A stretch of DNA of 35,524 nt from DATLZM01 sp035559315 (GTDB taxonomy: Bacteria; Actinomycetota; UBA4738; HRBIN12). The stretch spans positions 1 through 35,524 of the forward strand of contig DATMBJ010000098.1 in the NCBI GenBank assembly GCA_035559315.1. Reading direction: 5' to 3'. Of this stretch, positions 1 to 7,851 are shown piece by piece. Made by a program: the position numbers and the translations under genes. Positions within the stretch are counted from its first letter, which is position 1; each line of letters starts with the position of its first letter. A model generated the notes under the pieces. It was not told the DNA's origin and did no database searches. It worked only from the letters and a program-made list of their open reading frames with translations.

Positions 1-371
1 GTCGCCTCGCTCGTGGCCGCCGGCCCCGTCGTCGCCGGGGCCGGGGTCGCGGCCGTCGCCTCCGGGCCGGCCTCGCCCTGGGCCTCCTCGCGGGCCCGCG
101 CCTCCTCGATCTGCCGCTCGAGGTCCACGATGGCCTGGACCAGGCGGTCGATCTCCTCGCGGACCTGCGCGCCCTGGGTCCGCTCGCGCACCACGAGGTA
201 GCCGATGTCCTTCGCGTGCTCATCGGCCTTCCGGCGGAGCTGCACCTGCTCCACCTTGCTCTGGAGCTGGGCGGCGCCCTTCTTGAGGTCGGCCGCCATG
301 TGCGCGGCGCCCTCCCGGAGGTCCGCGGCCACGTGCTGCGTGGTCTCCTTGACCTTCTCCAGGATGCCCAT
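1..371 (-). CDS. Small charged coiled-coil protein (3' end outside window)
   Basis: The frame opens with ATG at 371 and runs off the left edge after 123 codons, so the C-terminus is missing. A strong GGAGGAGG ribosome site lies six to seven bases upstream of the ATG. The protein begins MGILEKVKETTQHVAADLRE and is rich in Ala, Glu, Lys, Arg and Gln with heptad-like spacing through about residue 100. A low-complexity Ala/Pro/Thr tail follows. There is no signal peptide or membrane segment in the visible part. The architecture resembles small helical stress or cell-envelope-associated proteins of the YtxH/apolipoprotein-like kind, but I do not recognise a specific family. It is divergent from the downstream diguanylate cyclase. 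The gene is confident; its function is unknown. Confidence 0.75.
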   Translation of the reverse strand, partial: MGILEKVKETTQHVAADLREGAAHMAADLKKGAAQLQSKVEQVQLRRKADEHAKDIGYLVVRERTQGAQVREEIDRLVQAIVDLERQIEEARAREEAQGEAGPEATAATPAPATTGPAATSEA

Positions 372-627
372 CTGCTCCACCTCCTCCGCAGATCAAGGTA
401 CCCGCGCGCCCGGCGGATCGCCACCGCCGTCCGCCCCGGGCGCCGCGGGACGGCCGTCCGCCCGGGGCCGATCGGCAGGGACCGCATCCCCCATCCGTCC
501 CACCATCGGCTCCCCGCTCGGGGCCCGGCAAAATCCGCCGGCCGCGCGCTCGAGCCGGAGGGGGTCCGATGCCGAGAACCCTGAGTAGCTAGTCGATCCC
601 GAGCAGGGCTCGGGGGAGGGGAACCGG

Positions 628-1626
628 ATGACCCGGGTGCAGGTCGCCGCCAGGACCCAGCCGCTCTCGCGGGAGGTGCTGTTCCGCGACCTCGGTCCGC
701 TGGTCGGGGCGGCGTTCTCCGCGCTCCTCGCGGTGGCCATCGGAACCGCACCGCCCGAGGGCGGCCGTCTGCTGATCCAGGCCGCGACGATCACCGCCCT
801 CACGATCTCCGCGCTCCAGCTCGTGCCCTGGGACCGGCTCCCCGCGTACGCGCAGGTCGGGCCGCCGCTCGCCTACGCCGCGGTGGCCTTCCTGATCCGG
901 GAGGGGACCGGCGGCCACGATTCGATGTTCGCGCAGCTCGTCCTGGTCCCCGTGCTCTGGCTCGCCGTCTACGGGTCGATCGTGGAGGTCGCGGCAGGGG
1001 TCGCCGGCGTGGGCCTGATCCTGATCTCGCCCCTGCTCCTGGTCCCCGACGCGGCGCCGCAGTGGCCGCGGACCCTCCTGCTCCTCGTCATCACGTTCGG
1101 CGTGGGGTTCGGGGTCCAGCGGCTGTTCGAGTTCCTCCGGGCCCACGCCGAGCAGCTCGCGCGCCTGGCGCGGACCGACCCCCTCACCGGGGTGAGCAAC
1201 CGGCGGGCGTGGGAGGAGGACATCGAGGCCGCGATCTCCCGGGCCGAGGACCAGGGCACGCCGGTGTGCGTGGCGCTGATCGACCTCGACCGGTTCAAGG
1301 AGTACAACGACGAGCACGGGCACCAAGCCGGGGACCGGCTCCTCAAGGAGGTCACGGCGCGCTGGCGGGGCGCGCTCCGGGACGGAGACGTCCTGGCCCG
1401 GCTGGGGGGCGACGAGTTCGCGGTAATCCTCCCGGGCTGCCCGCTCGACGCCGCCCGGCGGATCCTCGAGCGCCTCCGGGAGGGTGTCCCCAGCGGCCAG
1501 ACCTGCTCCACCGGGCTCGCCTCGTGGAACGGCCTGGAGTCCGCCACGGAGCTCATCCGCCGCTGCGACGCCGCCCTCTACGAGGCCAAGGAGTCCGGCC
1601 GGAACCGGATCGTGGTCGCGGCCTGA
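628..1626 (+). CDS. Membrane-anchored GGDEF diguanylate cyclase
   Basis: A 332-residue protein predicted to make cyclic di-GMP from two GTP. Residues about 20-175 form a set of roughly five or six hydrophobic segments, probably a membrane sensor module of no recognised type. A linker helix follows, then a GGDEF domain from about residue 185 beginning DPLTGVSNRRAW. The active-site GGDEF is intact at residues 260-264. An RxxD product-inhibition site (RDGD, 251-254) sits exactly five residues before it, so the enzyme should be active and feedback-regulated. No EAL or HD-GYP domain is present. The ATG at 628 is preceded by GGGAGGGG. It stands alone, with intergenic stretches on both sides, and has no evident link to the catabolic genes. 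Confidence 0.93.
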   Translation: MTRVQVAARTQPLSREVLFRDLGPLVGAAFSALLAVAIGTAPPEGGRLLIQAATITALTISALQLVPWDRLPAYAQVGPPLAYAAVAFLIREGTGGHDSMFAQLVLVPVLWLAVYGSIVEVAAGVAGVGLILISPLLLVPDAAPQWPRTLLLLVITFGVGFGVQRLFEFLRAHAEQLARLARTDPLTGVSNRRAWEEDIEAAISRAEDQGTPVCVALIDLDRFKEYNDEHGHQAGDRLLKEVTARWRGALRDGDVLARLGGDEFAVILPGCPLDAARRILERLREGVPSGQTCSTGLASWNGLESATELIRRCDAALYEAKESGRNRIVVAA

Positions 1627-1680
1627 GCGGCGACCGGCTGGCGGCCGGCCGGCCCTGGACCCTGCCTCCCGGGGCCGGGG

Positions 1681-1718
1681 CCCTCCGCCCGGCGCGGGGC
1701 CCTCCGCCCGGCGCGGGG
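1681..1718. repeat. Two perfect tandem copies of a 19-bp GC repeat
   Basis: Positions 1681-1699 and 1700-1718 are identical (CCCTCCGCCCGGCGCGGGG). A degenerate third copy begins at 1719. The repeat lies in the 213-bp gap between the cyclase and the Na/Pi-like transporter gene and is not coding. Each unit contains short self-complementary CCGCCCGG/CGCGGGG segments, so the RNA could fold. The array may act as part of a transcription stop for the cyclase gene. Confidence 0.7.
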
Positions 1719-1776
1719 CCTTCCTCCCGGCGGTGCGACCCTTCCGGCGGCGGGTCCGCCGTACCGCGAACGGATG

Positions 1777-1806
1777 TTGGCAGCGGTCGGGGAGCCCGGG
1801 TAGGGT
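1777..1806 (+). promoter_or_regulatory. Candidate promoter of the Na/Pi-like transporter gene
   Basis: TTGGCA (1777-1782) and TAGGGT (1801-1806) are separated by 18 bases, a reasonable housekeeping-sigma match. They lie 34 bases upstream of the GTG start at 1840. No experimental support; chance matches in G+C-rich DNA are possible. Confidence 0.4.
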
Positions 1807-1839
1807 GGGGCTCCGGTTGCCCGACCCCCGAGAGGGACC

Positions 1840-3081
1840 GTGAGGAACGATCCCGACCCGACCCGCACGAGGCACCAGGTCCCCCCGCGCGCGGCGGAGG
1901 GGGACGGCGAGGGCGACCCCGCCGAGCTCCGGGAGGAGGCGCTCGAAGAGGCCTGGCCCCGGGACGGGGCTGGGGCCCGCCCGCGGGACCGGCGGCTCCT
2001 CCTCGAGAAGGTCCTCCACTTCGCGGTCGCCCTGTTCCTGTTCATCCTGGCGATCCAGCTGATGAGCCGGGGCGCCCAGGCCGTCTCGGGGGACATCAAG
2101 GGGAAGTTCCCGTTCGCCAACGGCCTCTCCACGCTGGGCTTCGGGTGGCTCTCGGCCTACATCGTGCTGTCGGGCTCCCCGGTGGCGGCGGTGGCCCTGA
2201 ACCTCCACCACGCCGGGACGATCAACGACCTCCAGACGTTCACCATGCTCTCCGGCTCCCGCCTGGGGGCGTCGTTCATCGTCCTCCTGGTCGGCTTCCT
2301 CTACGCGGTCCGGGGGCGGGGCGGACGGCGCGAGCGGTCCATCGGGATGGGGGTCCTGGCCCTCTCCCTCACCGCGCTCGTCTACCTCCCGGGGATGGTG
2401 ATCGGCTACGTGATGGTGAAGCGGGGGACGCTCGCCGCGATCCACCTGGAGGCGTCGCGGGAGCTCCTCTCGGTGATCGACGTGGTCTGGGGGCCCGCGG
2501 TCCGCCTGATCGCCGGCTCGGGCGGGGGCGGGGGGATCGTTCCCTCCGGCCTCCTCCTCCCGGTGGGCCTCGCGGTGATCCTGGTCTCGTTCAAGCTCCT
2601 CGACCTGGTGCTCCCCGAGATCGACCACGAGCGGCACGCGGAGAACAACCAGCACTGGCTCCGCAAGCCCTGGCCGATGTTCTTCCTGGGGTGCGTGGCG
2701 GCGACCCTCACGCTCTCGGTCTCGGTCGCGCTCACCGCCCTCGTGCCGCTCGCGAGCAAGGGCCACGTCACCCGGCGCGAATCGATCCCGTACATCATGG
2801 GGGCGAACATCACGACGCTCGCCGACACCCTGGTCGCGGCGATGGTCCTGGGGGACCCCGGCGGCGTGCGGATCGTGCTGGCCGAGGCGATCGGCGTGGC
2901 CCTCGTCTCGCTGTTCATCCTGACGTTCCTCTACCGGCCGGTGGCCCGCGGGATCATCGCCCTCGACGACTGGGTGGTGCGGACGAACCTCCGGCTCTGG
3001 CTGTTCGTGGCCGCCCTGTTCGTGGCACCGGTGTTCTTCCTGCTCTCGGGGCTCGTGCTGGGCCCCGTCACGACCCCCTGA
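1840..3081 (+). CDS. Na+/Pi-cotransporter-family membrane protein
   Basis: A 413-residue polytopic membrane protein that begins at GTG 1840 after GAGGG. The first 50 or so residues are a charged cytosolic tail, followed by eight to ten hydrophobic helices. Two internal repeats typical of the Na/Pi cotransporter family are visible. One lies around residues 95-150 (LSAYIVLSGSPVAA, then LSGSRLGASF). The second lies around residues 270-340 and contains MGANITTLADT, the family's GAN(I/T)-type signature. The family imports phosphate with sodium, but many bacterial members are uncharacterised, so the substrate is inferred. There is no PhoU-like C-terminal domain. The gene is monocistronic and ends at a strong hairpin shared with the convergent gene. 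Confidence 0.75.
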   Translation: MRNDPDPTRTRHQVPPRAAEGDGEGDPAELREEALEEAWPRDGAGARPRDRRLLLEKVLHFAVALFLFILAIQLMSRGAQAVSGDIKGKFPFANGLSTLGFGWLSAYIVLSGSPVAAVALNLHHAGTINDLQTFTMLSGSRLGASFIVLLVGFLYAVRGRGGRRERSIGMGVLALSLTALVYLPGMVIGYVMVKRGTLAAIHLEASRELLSVIDVVWGPAVRLIAGSGGGGGIVPSGLLLPVGLAVILVSFKLLDLVLPEIDHERHAENNQHWLRKPWPMFFLGCVAATLTLSVSVALTALVPLASKGHVTRRESIPYIMGANITTLADTLVAAMVLGDPGGVRIVLAEAIGVALVSLFILTFLYRPVARGIIALDDWVVRTNLRLWLFVAALFVAPVFFLLSGLVLGPVTTP

Positions 3082-3146
3082 GGGCGGCCCCGGCACGGGC
3101 GGTCGCCGGGGCGGCTCCCCGGTCGCGCCCCCGCGCGGAGACGTGA

Positions 3147-3177
3147 GGGGCGCCCGGTGGGGAGTCCCGGGCGCCCC
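3147..3177. terminator. Bidirectional hairpin terminator
   Basis: An 11-bp perfect stem, GGGGCGCCCGG (3147-3157) with CCGGGCGCCCC (3167-3177), and a 9-base loop lie between two convergent stop codons. There is no U-tract, as is common in very G+C-rich actinobacteria. It probably serves both genes. Confidence 0.65.
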
Positions 3178-3200
3178 TCGTCCGGCCCGAAGGACCCGCG

Positions 3201-5141
3201 CTACGCGCCGAGATCCACGAGCCGGTACATCGCGTCCTGCCGCTTCCCGTCGTGGAAGGCGCCGGTGTAGAAGTCGACCTGCGGCGCGGTCGCGTCCGCG
3301 TTCAGGCCGGTCCAGACGACGTGGATCCGGTCGAGCGCGTCCACGGCGAGCCCGGTGTAGTCGCCGTGGAAGACGTTGCAGTCCTTGCCCTCGGCGTCCG
3401 CCACGGGCGGGTCGCTGTAGCCGCCCGGGCCGCAGACCGCCGGCCAGGCCGTCGTGTACTGCCCGGCCCAGTGCGTGACGGAGACGTCCACCAGCTCGTC
3501 GGGACCCAGGGTCTGCACGCCGCTCCCGTCCCACAGCACGTGGTTGAAGACGTCGTTGGCCACAGCCTCGCCGCCCTCGGGCACGTCCCCGGGCGGGACC
3601 GCGTCCTTGTCCCAGGCCACGACGAGCGTGCCGTCCGACGTGAACCCGGCCCACGGGAACCACTCGTGCTCGCCGGAGTCGCTCCCGACCTGGGTCCGCC
3701 CCGACCACGTCGCGCCGCCGTCGAAGGACTCGACCACGAACACGTCGGTGTCCGACCCCGGACCCGCGTCGCACGGGTCGTAGAACGGCGCCTCGCCGGG
3801 GAGCGTGAAGAAGCACCCCGGCGTTGCGTTCGGGTTGGGGGTTCCCCGGTCGGCGAAGACGATGGCCACGTGGTTCGAATCGGTGGGGTCCACCGCGATG
3901 TTGCCGGCCGCGTTCCAGCGGATCTGGTGCCCCCAGATGGTCTGCCGGAAGATCACCGAGTACGGCATGTCCGACAGGCCGTCCTCGAGCTGGACGACGG
4001 GGACGGGGCCCGACCAGGTGACGCCGCCGTCCGTGGACCTCACCACCATGATCTGGGCGTCGAAGTCGCACCCGACCTCCCAGGCGCCGCCGACCGTCGC
4101 GCACGTCGGGTCGTTGGGACCGTTCTGGTAGTTGTGGAAGTGCACGTAGACCGTGCCGTCGGGGGCCACCACCGGGTAGCTCAACTGGTCCTCGTCGCAC
4201 TCGCCCTCCGGCCCCGTCGTCTGGAACGTGCAGCTCGGGTGCGAGCCCGAGATCTCCTTCGGCGCCGACCACGTGAGGCCGCCGTCGTCGGACCAGCTGA
4301 TGTAGATGGGCGACTCCGCGTAGCTGCCGAACAGCCCGTTGAGGAACCTGGTGGCGGTCACGTAGATGCGCCCGAAGTAGGGCGAGCCTGGCCAGTTGTC
4401 GACCGCGATGAACTCCTTGTCCCAGAACACCGCGCTGTTCGCGGGGCCGAGCCCCGCGCCCTGGCCCTGGAACACGGTCACCGGCGGTTCCCAGGTGATG
4501 CCGCCGTCGAGCGACCGGCTCACCGAGACGTCGCCCTGGGCGACGAACGGGCCGCTCTGGCCGCCCACGTTCGAGAGCTGGGCCATGAGCGCCATGCTGC
4601 ACGTATCCTCGGGCGCGCCTGGGCAGGGGCCAGAGAACCTCGAGTCGAACGCGGGCGCCGGGTCCCCGTTCCCGTTCCCCCGCCCCATCGGCACCTGGCC
4701 GTCCACCCAGCTCTGCCCGCCGTCGAACGAGGTGAAGAACCCCGTCGGCACGATGGCCTGCCGGGCGCCGGTCCGGTTGTTGAACCGGTAGTAGTAGTCG
4801 TTGGAGCCCGCCAGCACGTGGTCCGGGTTGAGCGGGTCCACCGCGACGGCCATCTCGTTGTCGGGCGCGAAGTCCTGCCCGAAGAGCGTCGTGTTGCACG
4901 AGATATCGATCGCCCCGGCCGTCGGGTTCCCGCTCGATGTGCACCGGAACCGCTCGATCTGCTTCTTGCTGAACGGCCCGCCGGCGGTCCCCGGCAGCAC
5001 GTCGAACTGCCTGATGTCGGGGACCAGCTTGGTCGCGATCAGCCGCGACGTGTTGACCGGGCGATCCCGCCCGACCGCGGGCACCGCGAGCCCGGCCACC
5101 ACCGCGACCGCAACGAACGCCACTGCGACGGCTCGTCGCAT
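3201..5141 (-). CDS. Secreted Asp-box (BNR/sialidase-fold) beta-propeller protein
   Basis: A 646-residue protein starting at ATG 5141, with G-rich GGAGGG sequences just upstream. An Arg-Arg N-terminus and a hydrophobic stretch (residues 3-23, ending PAVG) form a Sec signal peptide with a likely cleavage near residue 24. Five Asp boxes of the S-x-D-G-G-x-[ST]-W type lie at about residues 138-145, 210-217, 284-291, 369-376 and 472-479. They mark a multi-bladed propeller like that of sialidases and related exo-glycosidases. I see no clear sialidase arginine triad or FRIP motif, so enzymatic activity is not assured. It could be a structural or binding propeller. Several cysteines suggest disulphides outside the membrane. 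The gene is transcribed alone, convergent to the Na/Pi-like gene and divergent from the exporter gene. Confidence 0.85.
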   Translation of the reverse strand: MRRAVAVAFVAVAVVAGLAVPAVGRDRPVNTSRLIATKLVPDIRQFDVLPGTAGGPFSKKQIERFRCTSSGNPTAGAIDISCNTTLFGQDFAPDNEMAVAVDPLNPDHVLAGSNDYYYRFNNRTGARQAIVPTGFFTSFDGGQSWVDGQVPMGRGNGNGDPAPAFDSRFSGPCPGAPEDTCSMALMAQLSNVGGQSGPFVAQGDVSVSRSLDGGITWEPPVTVFQGQGAGLGPANSAVFWDKEFIAVDNWPGSPYFGRIYVTATRFLNGLFGSYAESPIYISWSDDGGLTWSAPKEISGSHPSCTFQTTGPEGECDEDQLSYPVVAPDGTVYVHFHNYQNGPNDPTCATVGGAWEVGCDFDAQIMVVRSTDGGVTWSGPVPVVQLEDGLSDMPYSVIFRQTIWGHQIRWNAAGNIAVDPTDSNHVAIVFADRGTPNPNATPGCFFTLPGEAPFYDPCDAGPGSDTDVFVVESFDGGATWSGRTQVGSDSGEHEWFPWAGFTSDGTLVVAWDKDAVPPGDVPEGGEAVANDVFNHVLWDGSGVQTLGPDELVDVSVTHWAGQYTTAWPAVCGPGGYSDPPVADAEGKDCNVFHGDYTGLAVDALDRIHVVWTGLNADATAPQVDFYTGAFHDGKRQDAMYRLVDLGA

Positions 5142-5173
5142 CCCTCCACCCCCTCCGAACCGGTTGCCGGCCG

Positions 5174-5201
5174 AACCTATCACCCCCCTTCCCGGGCGCA
5201 A
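5174..5201 (-). promoter_or_regulatory. Candidate promoter of the Asp-box protein gene
   Basis: Read on the minus strand, TTGCGC (5201-5196) and TAGGTT (5179-5174) are 16 bases apart, about 32 bases upstream of the ATG at 5141. This is a weak consensus match in one of the few relatively A+T-rich spots nearby. Confidence 0.3.
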
Positions 5202-5288
5202 ATCCGCAGGTAGATGGCGGTTCGCCAGGACAGGCAGAACGCGCTTCGCGTTCCGTGGCGGGGCCGCGCTTTCCGCGATACTCGACGC

Positions 5289-6197
5289 GTGCGCGCCACC
5301 GACCGGGGCCGGCTCCAGGTGCTCTCGGCCGCGGTCCTGTGGGGAACCACGGGGACCGCGCAGGCCCTGGCGCCGGCCAGCGCCTCCTCTGAGGCGATCG
5401 GCGCGGTGCGGATGGCGGTCGGCGGGGCGGCCCTCCTCGTCCTGGCCCTCGCCACCGGCGCGTTCCGGGGGCTCGACCGGTGGCCGCGCGGCGCGCTCCT
5501 CGCCGCGGCCGCGGGGATGGGGAGCTACCAACCGTTGTTCTTCTCCGGGGTGGCGCGCACCGGCGTCGCGGTGGGGACCATCGCGGCGATCGGCAGCGCA
5601 CCGGTCTTCGCGGGGGCCCTGGCCCGGGCCCTGGAGGGCGGCTGGCCGGGGCGGCGGTGGGCGGTGGCGACCGCCCTCGCGGTGGGGGGGACGTCGCTCC
5701 TCGCGATCGGCGGCCGGCGGGCGGACGTCGACCCGGTGGGCGTGGCGTTCGCGCTCGGCGCCGGCCTCTGCTACGCGGTGTACGCGACGGCGGCCAAGAG
5801 GCTCCTCGCGGGTCGTCCGCCGGTGGCGGTGGCCGGGGCCGTCTTCCCGCTCGCCGCCGTCGGGCTCTCGCCGATCCTGTTCGCCTCGGACCTGGGCTGG
5901 CTCGCGGCTCCGCGCGGCCTCGCGGTGGCGCTCCACCTCGGGCTGGTCGCCACCGCCCTCGCCTACGTCCTGTTCTCGACCGGCCTGGGGCGGGTGCCGG
6001 CGCCCACCGCGGTGACGCTCTCCCTCGCGGAACCCCTCACGGCGGCGGCCCTCGGGGTGGCCCTCCTGGGCGAGCGGCCCGGCCCGGCGGCCCTCGCCGG
6101 CGCCGCCCTCGTCCTGGCCGGCCTCGCGGTCCTGGCCGCCCCCCGGCCGGCGCTCACCCGCCCCCGGGCCCCGGCCGGTTCACCGCCCCCCGGATGA
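5289..6197 (+). CDS. EamA/DMT-family metabolite exporter
   Basis: A drug/metabolite-transporter superfamily protein of about 302 residues with ten predicted membrane helices in two EamA repeats. The first repeat starts at LSAAVLWGTTGTAQAL, with the usual WG motif in helix 1. The second starts around FALGAGLCYAVYATAAKRLL. The conserved end of the second repeat (SLAEPLTAAALGVALLGE) matches the family's P-V/E-P-L-GE region. I prefer the GTG at 5289, seven bases after a GATACT -10-like hexamer, which would make the transcript leaderless. The in-frame ATG at 5214 would add a 25-residue polar extension that is unlike the family. Its last 44 bases overlap the convergent dehydrogenase gene. The substrate is unknown. 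Confidence 0.82.
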   Translation: MRATDRGRLQVLSAAVLWGTTGTAQALAPASASSEAIGAVRMAVGGAALLVLALATGAFRGLDRWPRGALLAAAAGMGSYQPLFFSGVARTGVAVGTIAAIGSAPVFAGALARALEGGWPGRRWAVATALAVGGTSLLAIGGRRADVDPVGVAFALGAGLCYAVYATAAKRLLAGRPPVAVAGAVFPLAAVGLSPILFASDLGWLAAPRGLAVALHLGLVATALAYVLFSTGLGRVPAPTAVTLSLAEPLTAAALGVALLGERPGPAALAGAALVLAGLAVLAAPRPALTRPRAPAGSPPPG

Positions 6198-7020
6198 AGC
6201 CCACGACGGAGGACTGGTCCCGTTCGCCCAGTCCGTCGCGCTCGGCGTCCCGGAGCCAGGACAGGGCGCCCGCCGCGACCCTCAGGCCGTCGCCCACGGC
6301 TCCCAGGCCGAGCGCGAGGTCCTTCGCGGCCAGGCGGAGCCGGAAGCTCGGCGGCTCCCCGCCGCGCTCGATCCGCGGCCACTGGTGCTCGAGGGTCGCG
6401 CGCAGGGGGGTCTCGGCGAGCAGCGCGCGGGCCCGTTCCTCGTCGATCCCGAGCGCGTCGGCGACGGCCAGCGCCTCCCCGAGGACCGAGATCAGCGCGA
6501 TCCCGGCGAAGTTGTTCAGGACCTTGGCGGCCTGGCCCGAGGACGGCGGGCCGACGTGCCGGGGTTCGCCGAGCACCCGCAGGAGCGGCGCCCAGCGCTC
6601 GTAGTCCGCGGGGTGGGCGCCCACCAGGATCTTGAGCTCCCCACGCTCCGCCCGCGCCGGGCCGCCCCGGACCGGGGCGTCGAGGAACGCGACCCCCTGG
6701 GGGAGGCGCGCGGCGACGGAGCGGGCGGCCTCCGGGCCCACCGTGGACATGTCGATCAGCGCGGACCCGGGGGCCAGGCCCTCCGCGACGCCTCCAGCTC
6801 CGAGGACCACCTCCTCGAGGGCCCGGCCGTCGGCCAGCATGGTGATCACGCACGCCGCGCCCCGCGCCGCCTCCGCCGGGCTCGCCGCGACCCTCGCGCC
6901 CGGCAGCCGTCCGGCCCTCGCGGCCGTCCGGTTCCACGCCGTGACCTCGTGGCCGGCCTCGACCAGCCGCGCCGCCATGGGCAGCCCCATGTTCCCCAAC
7001 CCGCAGAACCCGACCCGCAT
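6154..7020 (-). CDS. Beta-hydroxyacid dehydrogenase family oxidoreductase (6-PGDH-like)
   Basis: A 288-residue NAD(P)-dependent dehydrogenase of the 3-hydroxyisobutyrate / 2-hydroxy-3-oxopropionate / succinic-semialdehyde-reductase group. The nucleotide-binding GLGNMG lies at residues 7-12. The substrate-binding DAPVRGGPARAERG segment starts at 114, and the catalytic lysine is K166 in GQAAKVLNN. All diagnostic elements are intact. I chose ATG 7020 because GGGAGGT lies just upstream and the Rossmann strand begins at residue 2. The gene lies 33 bases after pcaD and is probably the last cistron of the pca operon. Its true substrate is not obvious, and no step of the beta-ketoadipate pathway requires it. 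Confidence 0.88.
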   Translation of the reverse strand: MRVGFCGLGNMGLPMAARLVEAGHEVTAWNRTAARAGRLPGARVAASPAEAARGAACVITMLADGRALEEVVLGAGGVAEGLAPGSALIDMSTVGPEAARSVAARLPQGVAFLDAPVRGGPARAERGELKILVGAHPADYERWAPLLRVLGEPRHVGPPSSGQAAKVLNNFAGIALISVLGEALAVADALGIDEERARALLAETPLRATLEHQWPRIERGGEPPSFRLRLAAKDLALGLGAVGDGLRVAAGALSWLRDAERDGLGERDQSSVVGFIRGAVNRPGPGGG

Positions 7021-7053
7021 CCGACCTCCCACTGAACCGACGCCCACGCCCCC

Positions 7054-7851
7054 TCAGGGGGCCGAGAGGAACCGCACGAGCGCCTCGGTGAACGGCCCCG
7101 GCCGCTCGACGTTGCACAGGTGCGCGGCGCCCTCGAGGACGAGCAGCCCGCTCCCCGGGATCCGCCCGTGGAGCCACCGGGCCTCCGCGAGGGGCGTCGC
7201 CACGTCCAGGTCCCCGACGATCACGAGGGAAGGGCACCGGATCCCCCCGACCGCGTCGCGGAGATCGGCCTCGGCGAGGGCCAGGCACGAGGCCGCGTAC
7301 CCCTCCGCCGACATCCCGAGGAGCGCCTCCGTGAAGCGCTCGACCGTCCGGGGTTGGCCCGCGGCGAAGGCGGGCGAGAAGAACCGCGACACGACCAGGT
7401 CGCGGATCGCCGCGGTGCCCCCCGCCCGCACCGCCCGGGCCCGCTCCTCCCAGAGCTCCCTGCTCCCGATCCGGGCCGCGGTGGCGGCGAACACGGCCCG
7501 GCCCACCCGCTCCGGGTGGCGGGCGGCGAGCCACAGCGCGACCATCCCTCCGAGCGAGATCCCGCAGACGTGGGCCCGCTCGATCCCGAGCGCGTCGAGC
7601 ACGCCCACGGCGTCGGCGCCCAGCCGGTCGATCGTGTAGGGGCCGGGGGGCGCGTCGGAGCGGCCGTGCCCCCGCGCGTCGTAGCGGACCACCCGGAACG
7701 TCCCCGCGAGGGCCTCGGCCTGGTGCTCCCAGGCGTGCACGTCGGTGCCGAGCGAGTTCGAGAACAGGATCGCCGGCGCGTCCTCCGGCCCCTGGGACAC
7801 CGCGAACAGCGCGGCCCCGTCCACCTCGACCCGGATCCCGGGGCAGGTCAC
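7054..7851 (-). CDS. pcaD: 3-oxoadipate enol-lactonase (alpha/beta hydrolase)
   Basis: A 265-residue alpha/beta hydrolase that converts beta-ketoadipate enol-lactone to beta-ketoadipate. The catalytic triad is visible: nucleophile S99 in GISLGG, D216 in VGDLDVATP and H244 in EGAAHLCNVE. SLGTD near residue 33 and YDARGHGRSD near residue 58 are typical of PcaD. The GTG start at 7851 overlaps the pcaB stop in a GTGA tetranucleotide, so translation is probably coupled. Its position directly after pcaB supports the assignment. It is not fused to pcaC (no PcaL), since a separate pcaC heads the operon. Confidence 0.9.
   Translation of the reverse strand: MTCPGIRVEVDGAALFAVSQGPEDAPAILFSNSLGTDVHAWEHQAEALAGTFRVVRYDARGHGRSDAPPGPYTIDRLGADAVGVLDALGIERAHVCGISLGGMVALWLAARHPERVGRAVFAATAARIGSRELWEERARAVRAGGTAAIRDLVVSRFFSPAFAAGQPRTVERFTEALLGMSAEGYAASCLALAEADLRDAVGGIRCPSLVIVGDLDVATPLAEARWLHGRIPGSGLLVLEGAAHLCNVERPGPFTEALVRFLSAP

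Noticed and set aside
589..5601. A 1670-codon open frame on the minus strand across several genes
   Set aside because: It is antisense to the cyclase and Na/Pi-like genes and out of frame with the Asp-box gene. Its composition is Arg/Gly/Pro-rich noise, typical of very G+C-rich DNA where stops are rare.
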